From Marsupella aquatica (taxonomy: Eukaryota; Marchantiophyta), in assembly GCA_973895155.1 (NCBI GenBank), contig OZ316893.1:18786001-18850000 (forward strand): DNA of 64,000 nucleotides, given 5' to 3'. The position numbers and the translations under genes were made by a program. A model generated the notes under the pieces. The model ran no database searches and had not been told where the DNA came from. It was given only the letters and a program-made list of their open reading frames with translations. Positions 45,790-55,266 of the stretch are shown piece after piece. The first letter of the stretch is position 1. Every line of letters starts with the position of its first letter.

Positions 45790-46170
45790 AGTGCCTGGTA
45801 GTTCACAAATCCTCAAGGTGTAACTACACTGAATAATACTCAAAGGTATTACACTAATACTTGAGGGTATTCAAAACAATACTCCAAGGTGTTGACATAA
45901 TACCCCAAGGTATTGACATAATACCCCAGGGTATTGGGTTAATACCCCAGGGTATTGGTATAATACCCCAAGGTATTGATATAATACTCTACGGTATTGG
46001 CATAATACTCTGAGGTATTGACATAACTCTTGAAGGTATTGTGATAACACCGCGCGTAATTGACTATACCTGAAACTCTTACAATAACACCTTATTGTAT
46101 TAGACCAATACCCAAAGGTATTAAACTAATACTTTGGTATTAAAGTAATAGTCACAGGTACTAGGTAGAT
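45790..46170 (+). repeat. 21-bp palindromic array, copy 2
   Basis: Between about 45,875 and 46,020 units repeat every 21 bp, with AATACCCC-AAGGTATT or AATACCCCAGGGTATT cores. It occupies the same position as 30,120-30,740, between the RPA-like and RING genes, but is shorter. Confidence 0.88.
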
Positions 46171-46481
46171 ACTCTATCCTGTCATGAAATCACAGCTAGG
46201 TCCTAATTACCTCAGTCTGGTCGTGTAAAGTGAGTATTCAAATCTAAATACTCACATTGATGTGCATGTATGAAATGAGTGAACCCTAAACCAAATGAAG
46301 AGCCTGAGAATACATAGGAATTCACTACAGGATTACATAGGAATTCACTAAATAAAGGATGAGCAATAGGAGAGTGAAAATTTACCATTGATGCATCCAC
46401 ATTGGGTATTTAGATTGACATCTAGCGTTCATGAATGCTCAGAGGCAGACAACAATGTCAACATAGTAGTGAGTCCTATTT

Positions 46482-47389
46482 AAATTCCCCAGCCTCGAGA
46501 GCTTATAAGATGATCAGGACTGAATGCAGCGACACCCCCAGTCTGAACAGAACTTGGGGGATTTCCAAGACAGCGGGGGAGTGGAATGTAGGATGGACTG
46601 GTATATGGAGATCTGGGTTGACTATGAGGGCTAAGACTTTTCTGTGGAGGATAATTGCATCTGGTCTGTATACTGGAGTGAGGGCGATAAAGATAGGTAA
46701 AGGAACTGGTGAGTGCAAGCTGTGTCCTGGGATTCTAGAAACCATTCCCCACCTCTTCATTGACTGTGCACATGCACAGAAATGCTGGGCTTTATGTGCG
46801 GGATGTTTTGATGGTGCATTTGCGGATCGCTTTGGAGGCCTGATTGGGATGCTTGACTCTGCTTTCGGAAAGAACCCATGTAAAGTAGCAAAATTGTTTA
46901 TGCTATACCAGATCCTCTGGACGCTGTGGAATGGCAGGAACGAGCACATGTTCAAGATAGAGGGAACCAGAAAGCTGGACCTGCGCTTTATGCTCTCTGA
47001 AGTGGCGGACCATGTCTCTGCTGTGATACTCACCTTACCGGCTTGTAATAGAAGAACGAGGCTACTTAGGGCCAAGGAGATGGTAAATAGGGAAAGGGTG
47101 CTATGGATTAACCGGAGGGATATCTGGATCACTTCAGGTTAGAAGTTGAGTTTGTTTGAGGTTGATGTTTTGTAGATGATGAGGGTTCTGTCTATCAAGG
47201 GTACTTGGATAGGTTGATGGGCTGCCCCTGGATGCACTCTGGGACTTGAGACACTTGCACTGATGGCTGTTTGGAATACTGGTGTCCCCTTTGCTGATGC
47301 TTCTAACTTCTGATTGTTCCCCTTGCTGCGGGGCTTTCGTGGCTCAAATTTATAAAATTAAAATGGAGTTAAGGAAATTCCCCAGCCTC
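46482..47389 (+). mobile_element. 5'-truncated LINE insertion with 15-bp target duplication
   Basis: An 878-bp insert (46,497-47,374) is bracketed by AAATTCCCCAGCCTC at 46,482-46,496 and 47,375-47,389. It begins inside an open frame and ends with an A/T-rich tail (AATTTATAAAATTAAAATGG). Copy 1 of element T has no insert at the matching place (about 30,853). Long variable target duplication, 5' truncation and plus-strand coding are LINE hallmarks. Confidence 0.9.
46498..47142 (+). CDS. C-terminal end of a LINE ORF2 (zf-RVT zinc-binding domain)
   Basis: The open frame inside the insert encodes GEWNVGWTGIWRSGLTMRAK, FLWRIIASGLYTGVRAIK, CKLCPGILETIPHLFIDC and AHAQKCWALC. This is the reverse-transcriptase zinc-binding domain of plant L1-type LINEs (W..IW....P.K...FLWR, C-x2-C, HLF-x2-C, W). 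The reverse transcriptase itself was lost by 5' truncation, so this fragment is inactive. The upstream part of the frame belongs to element T, not to the LINE. Confidence 0.85.
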   Translation, partial: RAYKMIRTECSDTPSLNRTWGISKTAGEWNVGWTGIWRSGLTMRAKTFLWRIIASGLYTGVRAIKIGKGTGECKLCPGILETIPHLFIDCAHAQKCWALCAGCFDGAFADRFGGLIGMLDSAFGKNPCKVAKLFMLYQILWTLWNGRNEHMFKIEGTRKLDLRFMLSEVADHVSAVILTLPACNRRTRLLRAKEMVNRERVLWINRRDIWITSG

Positions 47390-47394
47390 ACCTA

Positions 47395-49520
47395 TTACAA
47401 CTTCCTAGCTGATCCACGACCTCTTCCTTGTCCTTTTATAGATGGTTTAACCTTTTCAACAGACTTTAAGGCAACATTATCGCCCTTGTCATGAGCAGGA
47501 TCCAATCCTAGACTGATACCAACACCCCTTAACTTCCCCTTAGCTTGAGAGGAGGTTGTGCAATTCTTCTCCTTGGCCTTTCGCTTTTTGCTACTCCCCT
47601 TACAAGACTCAGAGCCAGGCTTAGAGTCATTAGAGACATTCTCCACTTGAGTGACCGAACCAGGTTCTGGAGCAACCCCCTTTTTGACCTTTACAATTGA
47701 GAGATTCACCTCGCCCTTGGACTCCGGGGCTGAAGTTTGTGTTTGAACTCCAGTAGGAACTGACTTGTCAACTTTCGAGACCCCCAACAACTCGTGGTGT
47801 ACATGCGTAGCTTTACCAACAGCCTCATGATATTCGATAAACTTCTTCACACTTTCCTGCAGCGCAAAACCAAATCCCACAATTAGCAATTGACCAATAT
47901 CTCCGCTAATACCAATGTACACCAAAGTAGATCATACTATGCCAACAACTTGAGTGGTCACCAGGTTTAGTGATGTACCTTTGAATATAACTTGGTGACT
48001 TTCTTGTGCCTCAAGGCTTGATTCTCCCTCCTTCCCTTTAAATTCAAGGCATTCTCGCCGTGGGGTTTTTGCAGCTTATTTTATTTTATAAAAACCCCCC
48101 TTTCAAGGAAATTCAAGGCATTCTCGCAATATAGATCACTAAGGCTCTTCTGAAAAGAGGTAGATTGTTCTCCCAAACCCCAATCATCTGCTAGCTTCAC
48201 TACATCTGGATGGTCCACTCGGGATGAACCCCAGAATTCAGCCAGGCTGGATGAAACACTTTAGCATAGGCTAAACACTTAGGACCTCGCAACCCTTCGC
48301 AAAGTGCCTGCACATGCAAGTCCCAGCCAGCACAACAAACTTTAATGCACAACGGATTGTTATAAGCAACTTCAAATGACATTTACCTCATCTTCAGATT
48401 GCTCTTTGTTAGGATCTTGCAGCAGTTGCAGATCCTTAGATACTTGAGCTTGCTCTTTGACCTTATCATGGATGCGTCGCTGTAGGTCGTGAATGAGATC
48501 ACTGAGTTCATTCTTTTGCACTTTCAACCCTGACAATGTCGTTTGAATTGAGTTGATTCAATCAGTAGCCTCATTCTGAGCTGCTCTGAATTGAATGGCA
48601 TCTTGTGTCAACTTCTGCATTTTGGGGCCAAGCTCTGCAAGACTAGCCTCCACTACCTCCAACATCGTTTCAAGAAGTGTATTCTTCTGGTGCGGAACTG
48701 GTGTGCCAGTAGTGACTCTAGTGCAAAGTTTTTTTGTTTGAGCTTGTGGCGAACCTATGAAACTATTACCTGGTGATATTTCATGATTTGGACCACCTAC
48801 CTGACATAGGGACTCACCTTGATCTTTCTCATTTACCTCTAATCCTAAGACTGTAACTGGCAATATCGCATCTTGCTGCGATTGGTTCATGTTTAGCGGG
48901 AGGTTCTGACCACTCAAATCAGAACCCAGGGCTAGGTTAGCCGGTTTCTCCTCCGTAGGTGATTGACAATGTGCTCCACTTGCAACGGACTGTATTCTAT
49001 TGAAGAGGTCTAGAGGAGGGATATACTTTGTCTCAATCCTCTTCCACGGTGGCGAGTTTCTATCAATTGGAGACTTCCTTACAAACCTCAACCAAAGCTG
49101 CCCTCTACGCTTGTCTGCACCACAAGCTGCCCAATTCACAGGTTTTTTTAAGATCCACTCATAGTACAGACCTTTGGCAACCTCCACAGTGTATGGTTGA
49201 AACTTTCTGATTCCGTCCAGCGCAGAGGTAAGCATGGCGATGTCGTCGGCAGGAATCCCCTTAATGCCATCCTTCTTGTAGCCGTTCTTCCCGGACTCGT
49301 TCCCAAAATATTCCTCCAACACCTCAGCGGACACTTCTTCATTTGTGAGCTCCTTCAGAATCCTTCCCACATTGGGCAAGCCAAGGACATTGTGGAAATG
49401 ATCGACGTCCTTCACAAACTCATCAACTGTCCACTCTTCTGGTGAGGCGACCTTTACAAGACTCTTACCATGGGACTTTGGTGGTAGCTCGTGAGACTTT
49501 CCAGGAATTTTAGAAGACAT
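47395..49520 (-). pseudogene. Element T RING/coiled-coil gene, copy 2 (internal deletion, frameshift)
   Basis: It starts at ATG 49,520 (MSSKIPGKSHELPPK). Exon 1 homology includes WTVDEFVKDVDHFHNVLGLP, IPADDIAMLTSALDGI and PVNWAACGADKRRGQLWLRF, with a stop near 48,558. Exon 2 is reduced: ALCEGLRG joins directly to PKCLAYAKVFHPAWL near 48,290. This deletes about 0.4 kb, the coiled coil and the first half of the RING finger, and the second Cys of the final CLAC pair is Tyr. A 1-bp loss near 48,225 shifts the frame, and a 50-bp LINE tail interrupts it at 48,059. The last exon (about 47,860-47,395) keeps ESVKKFIEYHEAVGKATHVH and the basic end. Confidence 0.7.
48040..48127 (+). mobile_element. 50-bp LINE 3'-tail insertion with 19-bp target duplication
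   Basis: AAATTCAAGGCATTCTCGC occurs at 48,040-48,058 and again at 48,109-48,127, flanking 50 bp that end TTTATAAAAACCCCCC followed by TTTCAAGG. The insert aligns loosely with the end of the 46.5-kb LINE (GGGG, TTATAAAA and AAGG in the same order). This suggests an extremely truncated insertion by a related LINE. Confidence 0.7.
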
Positions 49521-50493
49521 ACCTGTGCGCTGTGTAGTTTGAGTTCTCCCAGCTGAGCCTCGCTCCAAGGTTTGGCAACAAACTATTTGGGCGCAACCCG
49601 CACTATGCAACTCCGTTTGATCGAGTCACTTGAAAGCATGTTACTCCAGGCATGCTTAGAGTCCCCTGTATCTCCCTTGCGCCTGAATTAAGACACAAGA
49701 ATGTGAGTTCATTGTCATCTCATTTGAAAAGATTGACTGTTTGCCTAATCTGTGACCTAGATCATAAAAGACATTCAATAAACAAGTGGGGAATAAAGAA
49801 ATTAAGGGATAATCGAAGCAACTTTCCAAGTGAAGACCAACCATGCAGCAATCTTTGAGTCCTCAACTTCCAAAATTGTAGCTCACATGCATTATCAACT
49901 CGTCTCCATTACGCAAACAAGAACGCAAAAAGTTCCAGCGATTCAAATGTGTGAAAAAAAACTTACTACGTACGCCACAATGCAATGTCCTTCCCTCCCC
50001 CTTTTCCTCCCCTGCTACCTAATCAAGGATCACAATGTTGCGGTCTTCTCCAACTGGCAGCAAATTGTGCAACATTCAAACGTGACTAGCTATGAATCGC
50101 AACTTTCATTCAACGTGATAAAGCGGAAATAGCGCAACAGAAAGGAAGTGAGCACTTTGACGCGCCCAGACGATGCTATGGTCTGGATCTTGCTTCCAGC
50201 ATAAACGGTCAAGATCCAACAATGCTACTCCCTCAACCACCACCATTGATCTTCTTTGCCACCACGGCACGGTTCAGATTTGTTGACCTTTCAAATTTGA
50301 AATGGCAATCTTGAGGTTACGGTACTTAATGTCTTTTGGCCCTTCCTCCCTCCAATGGGATTGTACTTGCAACAACCTCCTCCCTCATCATTACAAGACT
50401 TGTACTACTAATAGTACTATGAGCCTTGTGGTAGAGGGTATTAGGAGGGTATTATTTTGCTCAAATTAGACCCCCTTTAGCTCGCTTTTAGCC
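49521..50493. other. Element T copy 2: right-terminal region
   Basis: Leader of the minus-strand RING gene and the right terminus, matching 33,453-34,711 with many differences. The last 100 bp hold ACTTGTACTACTAATAGTACT, AGAGGGTATTAGG and GGGTATTATTTTGCTCA, ending CTCGCTTTTAGCC. No gene seen. Confidence 0.55.
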
Positions 50494-52447
50494 GCTAACG
50501 TTGAAAAACAAAGTGTTCGTGTGGACGCAGGATTGCGAGTTAGCATTCCTAGAACTTAAGTAGCTAATGATAACGCCGCCGGTTCTAAAGTTACTTGAGA
50601 TGGGGAAGCCATTCGAGATTTGGACAGACGCAAGTGATTATGCCATTGGCGCCTATCTTCACCAAGATGGGCATCCTGTGGCCTTTGAGTCATGTAAGTT
50701 GGAAAATCATTGGATCACACCGGAAAAGGAAATGTATGCAGTGATCTATGCGGTGAAGAAGTGGGAGATTTACCTTAAGAACAGTCTCAAAGTGGGTAAT
50801 ACACACAAATAGCTCGCCGACCGGGTACTTCAGTTCTAAGCCAAGACTGAACCCCAAGGAAATGCGCTGGCAAATGTTCTTGGCGGATTTTGATTTCGAA
50901 GTCCGTCACATTTTGGGGAAGACAAACACGGCAGTTGACGCATTATCGTGTAAGGACCATCATCGTGTCAATGGGATCACGATGCTCGAATCCAAGTGGC
51001 CAAAGGTTCTGGCCGAGGCGTATGGGGATGACAGGTTAGCTAAGGAATGGCAAAGCAACAGGGGTAGCCAAGGCAAGGTAAGGCACGTTTTATTGGGGTT
51101 GGATACCGTGCATAATGTCCAATTATGGCAATACAAGCAAAGGTGTGTGTACATCCCAGAGTCCCTAAGGTTAGAGGTTCTGCAAAAGTACCACAACTTG
51201 CTCTAGGGAGGGCATGGCGGACAAGCTGCTACATATTGCAGCATGAAGCAATCAGTCCTTCGCCACGTGCAAAGTTGTTACTCGTGCCAAAAGAACCAAA
51301 CGGTCTATAGGGCAAAAGGAGGAATTCTTCAACCCTTACCAGTAGCTACGGCTCCATGGACTTCATTGTTGGGTTACCTGAGTCCCACGGCAGTAACTCC
51401 ATCTTAACAATTGTGGATCATTTTTCCAAGATGGCGTATTTCTTGCCGACTATGAAAATAGTTTCGGCCCGAGAGGTTGCCGGTCTAGTGTTTGACCATG
51501 TCTTCCGACAGTGGGGATTGCCGTTGCATATCCTGTCTGACCGCGATACCAAGTTCACAGGCCATTTTTGGAAGGCGTTGTTCCGGTTATCCGAAACGGA
51601 CCTTACTAGGGGATTAGCGTATTATCACGAGACAGATGGCCAAATGGAACGGGTGAATCATGGTATCGTGGAGGACTACTTGCGTCACATTGTGACGGCC
51701 AATCAAAAGGATTGGGCAAAGCACTTAACAATGGCCAAGTTTAGGTATAACTCGACCAAGCATTCAGCGATGGGGTTTGTGCCATTTGTGTTGGCCACAA
51801 GGAGGACGCCAAGGGCACCCTCCTAGTTGATAAATCCGAAAGCTTGGCGGACGGAAAGCAAGGCTCCTTCTACGGATGATTTTATTTGAGAGTGGCGCCT
51901 AGTTGTGGAAGCGGCTACCAAGGGTATGACCCTTGCCCAAAGTTGGTACAAGGAGCAAGGGGATAAACATTGACGCCAGGTAAGCTTTGAAATTGGGGAG
52001 AACATCTGGTTGCAGTTGAGACTTGAACAATACCACGGGAACATAAGTAGGAAGCTGGCTCCTAGATATGCAGGGCCCTATCGCATCATACAATGGGCCC
52101 ACAAGGATAATCTGGTTTTGGTGGTGTTGGAGACACCCAAGGAAATGGGCGTAGGCAAAAGCTATCATGTTAGCCGGCTCAAGAAATTTGTCAAAGACGA
52201 TGATCCCAACCGGGATCAGGTCTTGTGTCCGGACGCCATGCTAGTGGAGGACGCTGAGGAGTTTGAGGTGGAGGCAATTCTGGACCACCGTTACAAACGC
52301 AAGTTGGGAAGGCAAACCTTAGAGTATTTGGTGAAGTGGGCTGGCTATGATCAGGCCGAGAGTACTTGGGAACCGAAAGAAAATTTGGGTAATGCCTCAG
52401 AGATCCTTGGAAGCTATCGTAAGCGAAGCGGCCTACCGCCGTTGTGA
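50494..52447 (+). pseudogene. Chromodomain Ty3/gypsy pol remnant
   Basis: The frame begins abruptly at the end of element T within the reverse-transcriptase thumb (FVWTQDCELAFLELK). RNase H follows (PFEIWTDASDYAIGAYLHQD, PVAFESCKL, PEKEMYAVIYAVKKW), then DFDFEVRHILGKTNTAVDALS and the integrase zinc region (about 51,170-51,300). The integrase core (51,356-51,826) has DFIVGLPES, LSDRDTKF and YHETDGQMERVN. A C-terminal chromodomain (about 52,262-52,410) reads EVEAILDHR..EYLVKWAGYDQAESTWEP. This is the layout of plant chromoviruses, whose chromodomain directs integration to heterochromatin. Stops near 50,561, 50,810 and 51,205 and a frame change before 52,010 disable it. Gag, protease and most of the reverse transcriptase are absent here. 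Confidence 0.92.
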
Positions 52448-54360
52448 ATTGGTACAGGCAACTATAGCTACCTTTGTGAGTTGTATCCTAGTTTCACTCC
52501 TCCCGGCCTCTTGAGGATAAGGTTGGATTGCATGGGCGCTAGAGGTTGTTGGGCGGCCGATTTTCTTTTTACGAGTGGAAGTTGATGGTGCCCGCCTTAC
52601 ATCTATGGGCGGGCTGGTTCAAACCAAAGGGAAGTACCCCAAGGGGAGGACAATGGGTCCGACGAGTTTGGAGTTAGCTTAACCGCTTGGATTGGCATCC
52701 TACTTGGATACGTGGGATAGGTTGGAATTTCCTAAGTCCGGAATGCACATACCAACCTGGTTTGCATCAGCCTTATAGGCAAACCATTTGTTACCTCATA
52801 AAATTTTTTAAACCTAAAGTGGTCTAGGCGTGCTGGAACATTTATTGAGGTCACGTGGACGTGACCATTTTTAAGGGGGGTGCAAGTCGCGGAACTTGAC
52901 TACCTTAACACTTAGCTCCGGTGTTGTTGACTCCGACGCCAAGCTCCCTTATGGTCCAGGCTTGGATACGCCATCCGGGGAGGACTTAGCATGGGGAGAC
53001 TTGTGGGCAATGAGACGTGGCACTAGCAAAGGCAAGGAGCAAAACTGGTGACACACATTAAGGACTTAGGCTAGCTGAGAGCTGGTCGGGTCAAGGGGAA
53101 AAGGGGTCGGGTTCAAGGTCGACCGTCCGGACCCCCGGACAGACTTTGAGTTCTGAGGGCTTGAGTGTGAGCTCCTCTTGGGCCCAAAGCCAATGGAGTT
53201 GACGCCATGGGCAACGAGCGCTTGGGGCGTGAGTTATGGCTCGATCCGAGTTTGGCCGATTGGGGACCCCAAGCGGCGATGAGACCTGAGGGCCTAGGCA
53301 TGAGCACTGGGTCGGCCCGATCACAACAGGCTAAGGCACTCCGCTTGCGGACGCCTAACAAGAAAGTTATGGGCGTTGCCAGTTGGTGGCGCACCCAGTT
53401 GGTGGCGCACCCAGTATGCGCGATAGGATCCGGGTTGGAGGCCAAAAGTTGAGGGACCAAAGCTAGTCCGGGGGTGGCAAGTCTCCAAAAGCATATATGA
53501 GGGGAGTGGTGCCTCCCTGGGGGCCAAGGGCGAGCCGAAGTCATGAGCCGCGATGGTCGCGACACTAAGGGAAAGCGCCAAACGGAAACGACAATATCTT
53601 CCCAACGGGAAGTTCGTTGGAGAACTTCTTGGGTGCGTTGGAAAGATTTCAAGGAGGGCTACATCCTCTTGAGATCAACTGGGTATAGGGGTGCCATGGG
53701 TTCTCAAGGTTTGCAGGTGTTAGCTCGCCTGCTTGCCAAATTTTGCCGAACAACAGCAAAGCCGTGTTCAGTCTCCCAAGGGAGCTTGCGTTGGGGAGGA
53801 AAGGCCAAGTAAGCGTGGAGGTTGAGTTCCAAGGGTGCTTGGCCCCTAGACCATTAGTGGGGCGAGAACCAAGAGTTGGTTGCTAGAGTCGGGGCCATTA
53901 TGGTCCCGACGTGTTGGGACAAGCTTTAGGACAAGCTACGCTATTTGGGCCATGAGCATGTCCTGGGGTCAGGGCGGTCAGTTGGTGATGGATAGGTACG
54001 AGGGGGAACCCGGGCCACGCCCAAGGAAGGAGCTGTTCTGGATGAACAGTGGGCGTGGGTTCTGGTTCTGGCTTATGGCATTGGGAAGACCTATCGCTGA
54101 CCTACTTACCAATGTCTATTGAGCTTGAGTTAGGATGCTAGACTCGGGGAGTTCTAGACCCTGAAGGGTCACTTACCGAGATGCCTAGTTGCTTGTGCAG
54201 ACAGTGAGGACCATTGAGTAGCGGTCGTGTTAGAGAGCAAGTGCGGTTTCGTATGGGAGTGGTTGCTGGCGGTGCAAGGGGCACTAGGTTGCTTGCTCAA
54301 GGTATTCCGTGGAGGCGTTCAGGCACCAGGGGCACTTAGGCGTGGGTGCCGGGATTGGTG
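52448..54360 (+). other. Gypsy 3' untranslated region and probable 3' LTR start
   Basis: A purine tract TTTTTAAGGGGGG ends at 52,880 and is followed by TGCAAGTCGCGG, a plausible LTR start at 52,881. Without the 5' LTR in the window this cannot be confirmed. GC-rich sequence continues to about 54,360 and includes a 17-bp tandem repeat of GTTGGTGGCGCACCCAG at 53,380-53,414. Open frames on both strands here (for example 53,652-53,113 minus) look like chance. Confidence 0.4.
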
Positions 54361-54369
54361 AGGGCGCTG

Positions 54370-55266
54370 GGTGGCAAGGTCCACCACTACAATAAATCCG
54401 ACCTCATCAGCTTCACTTCTCAGAAAATTGTTGACCAGAGCGGACTGATCTAGCACATTCAAGTCGTTATTTCCACCAGGCAAGCCAAAGTAGGCATGCC
54501 AAATCCAGAGGGATTGATCTGCTATGGCCTCGAGAACAAGATTTGCTATGGCCTCCAGAACAATGGATTTCTCTCCGTCCTTGTTGGTGAAAAGGCCTTG
54601 CCAAGCCACGGGACAATTCTTCCTCTCGTAGTGCATACAATCCAGAGATGCAAACATACCAAGGAAACCACGTTCTTCATTGATTTGTAATTGATTGATG
54701 ATGTCCTCCTTGGTGGGCTGTCTGAGGTACTCCTCCTCATAGTGCTCTCTGATAGCAGCGCAAAATCGCTTCAAGCATTTCATGGTAGTGCTCTCTCCAA
54801 TCCGCACATATTCATCAAGGGCATCAGCAAAGACACCCAATGAAAGCATCCTTAAAGCAACAGTCAATTTTTGGATTGAAGATAATCCAAGAATTCCCGC
54901 AGCATCTCGTTTCTGGATGAAATATGGATCGACCTTGCACACAGCATCATGAATTCGCCAAAACAAAGGTCTTCTCATTCTATACCTTCTTTTGAAATGT
55001 CTATCAGTGTAGACTGGAGATTGAGCAAAATAATCCTTCCAAATTCGCTCATGGCCTTGTGCTTTGTCCCGATCAATGTTCCTTCTCGTTACTGGCCTTG
55101 ATCCACCTCCCTTCCTTGGGCCCTGTTCGTAGTTATTCATAACGGACCCTCCCACCACAACAGTCTCCCACCATGTTTGCTCCTCATCATCCCATTCTTG
55201 ATAAGCTTGCTCAATCTGCCTCTTCAATTTTGCTCTCCATTGTATGAGTCGGTCATCAGATGCCAT
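54370..55266 (-). pseudogene. PIF/Harbinger transposase fragment, 3' truncated
   Basis: ATG at 55,266. The protein carries the plant Harbinger nuclease signature: RRRYRMRRPLFWRI-type N-terminus (KRRYRMRRPLFWRIHDAV), GESTTMKCLKRFC, GMFASLDCMHYERKNCPVAW (first catalytic Asp region), GEKSIVLEAIA and WIWHAYFGLPGGNNDLNVLD (second Asp region). The usual C-terminal third with the last acidic residue is missing; homology stops near 54,395 at a junction with gypsy-like sequence. A 24-bp tandem duplication (54,516-54,563) adds eight residues. Terminal inverted repeats and a 3-bp duplication were not found. Confidence 0.85.
54516..54563 (-). repeat. 24-bp in-frame tandem duplication in the Harbinger transposase
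   Basis: Two adjacent 24-bp units (GATCTGCTATGGCCTCGAGA against GATTTGCTATGGCCTCCAGA at their starts) differ at two positions. They repeat the LEAIA-type segment just before the FGLPGGNND motif without shifting the frame. Confidence 0.9.

Larger units (their letters stand above)
34712..50493 (+). mobile_element. Element T, copy 2 (5' end displaced by copy 1; carries Copia-B and two LINE insertions)
   Basis: It is colinear with copy 1 from AGAAGGTATACAGT (34,712) to the common right end CTCGCTTTTAGCC (50,493). Its 5' part is missing here because copy 1 inserted into the transposase exon; it should lie left of the window. At 50,494 a gypsy reverse-transcriptase frame resumes abruptly, so copy 2 itself inserted into a gypsy element. 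Without insertions the visible copy is about 8.3 kb, similar to the visible part of copy 1. Confidence 0.72.

Noticed and set aside
46435-46497. N-terminal part of the frame that continues into the LINE domain
   Set aside because: These codons lie in element T sequence before the target duplication; the fusion is a chance product of the insertion.
53113-53652. 179-residue minus-strand frame after the gypsy remnant
   Set aside because: Lies in GC-rich putative LTR sequence where several frames are open on both strands; no recognisable motif.
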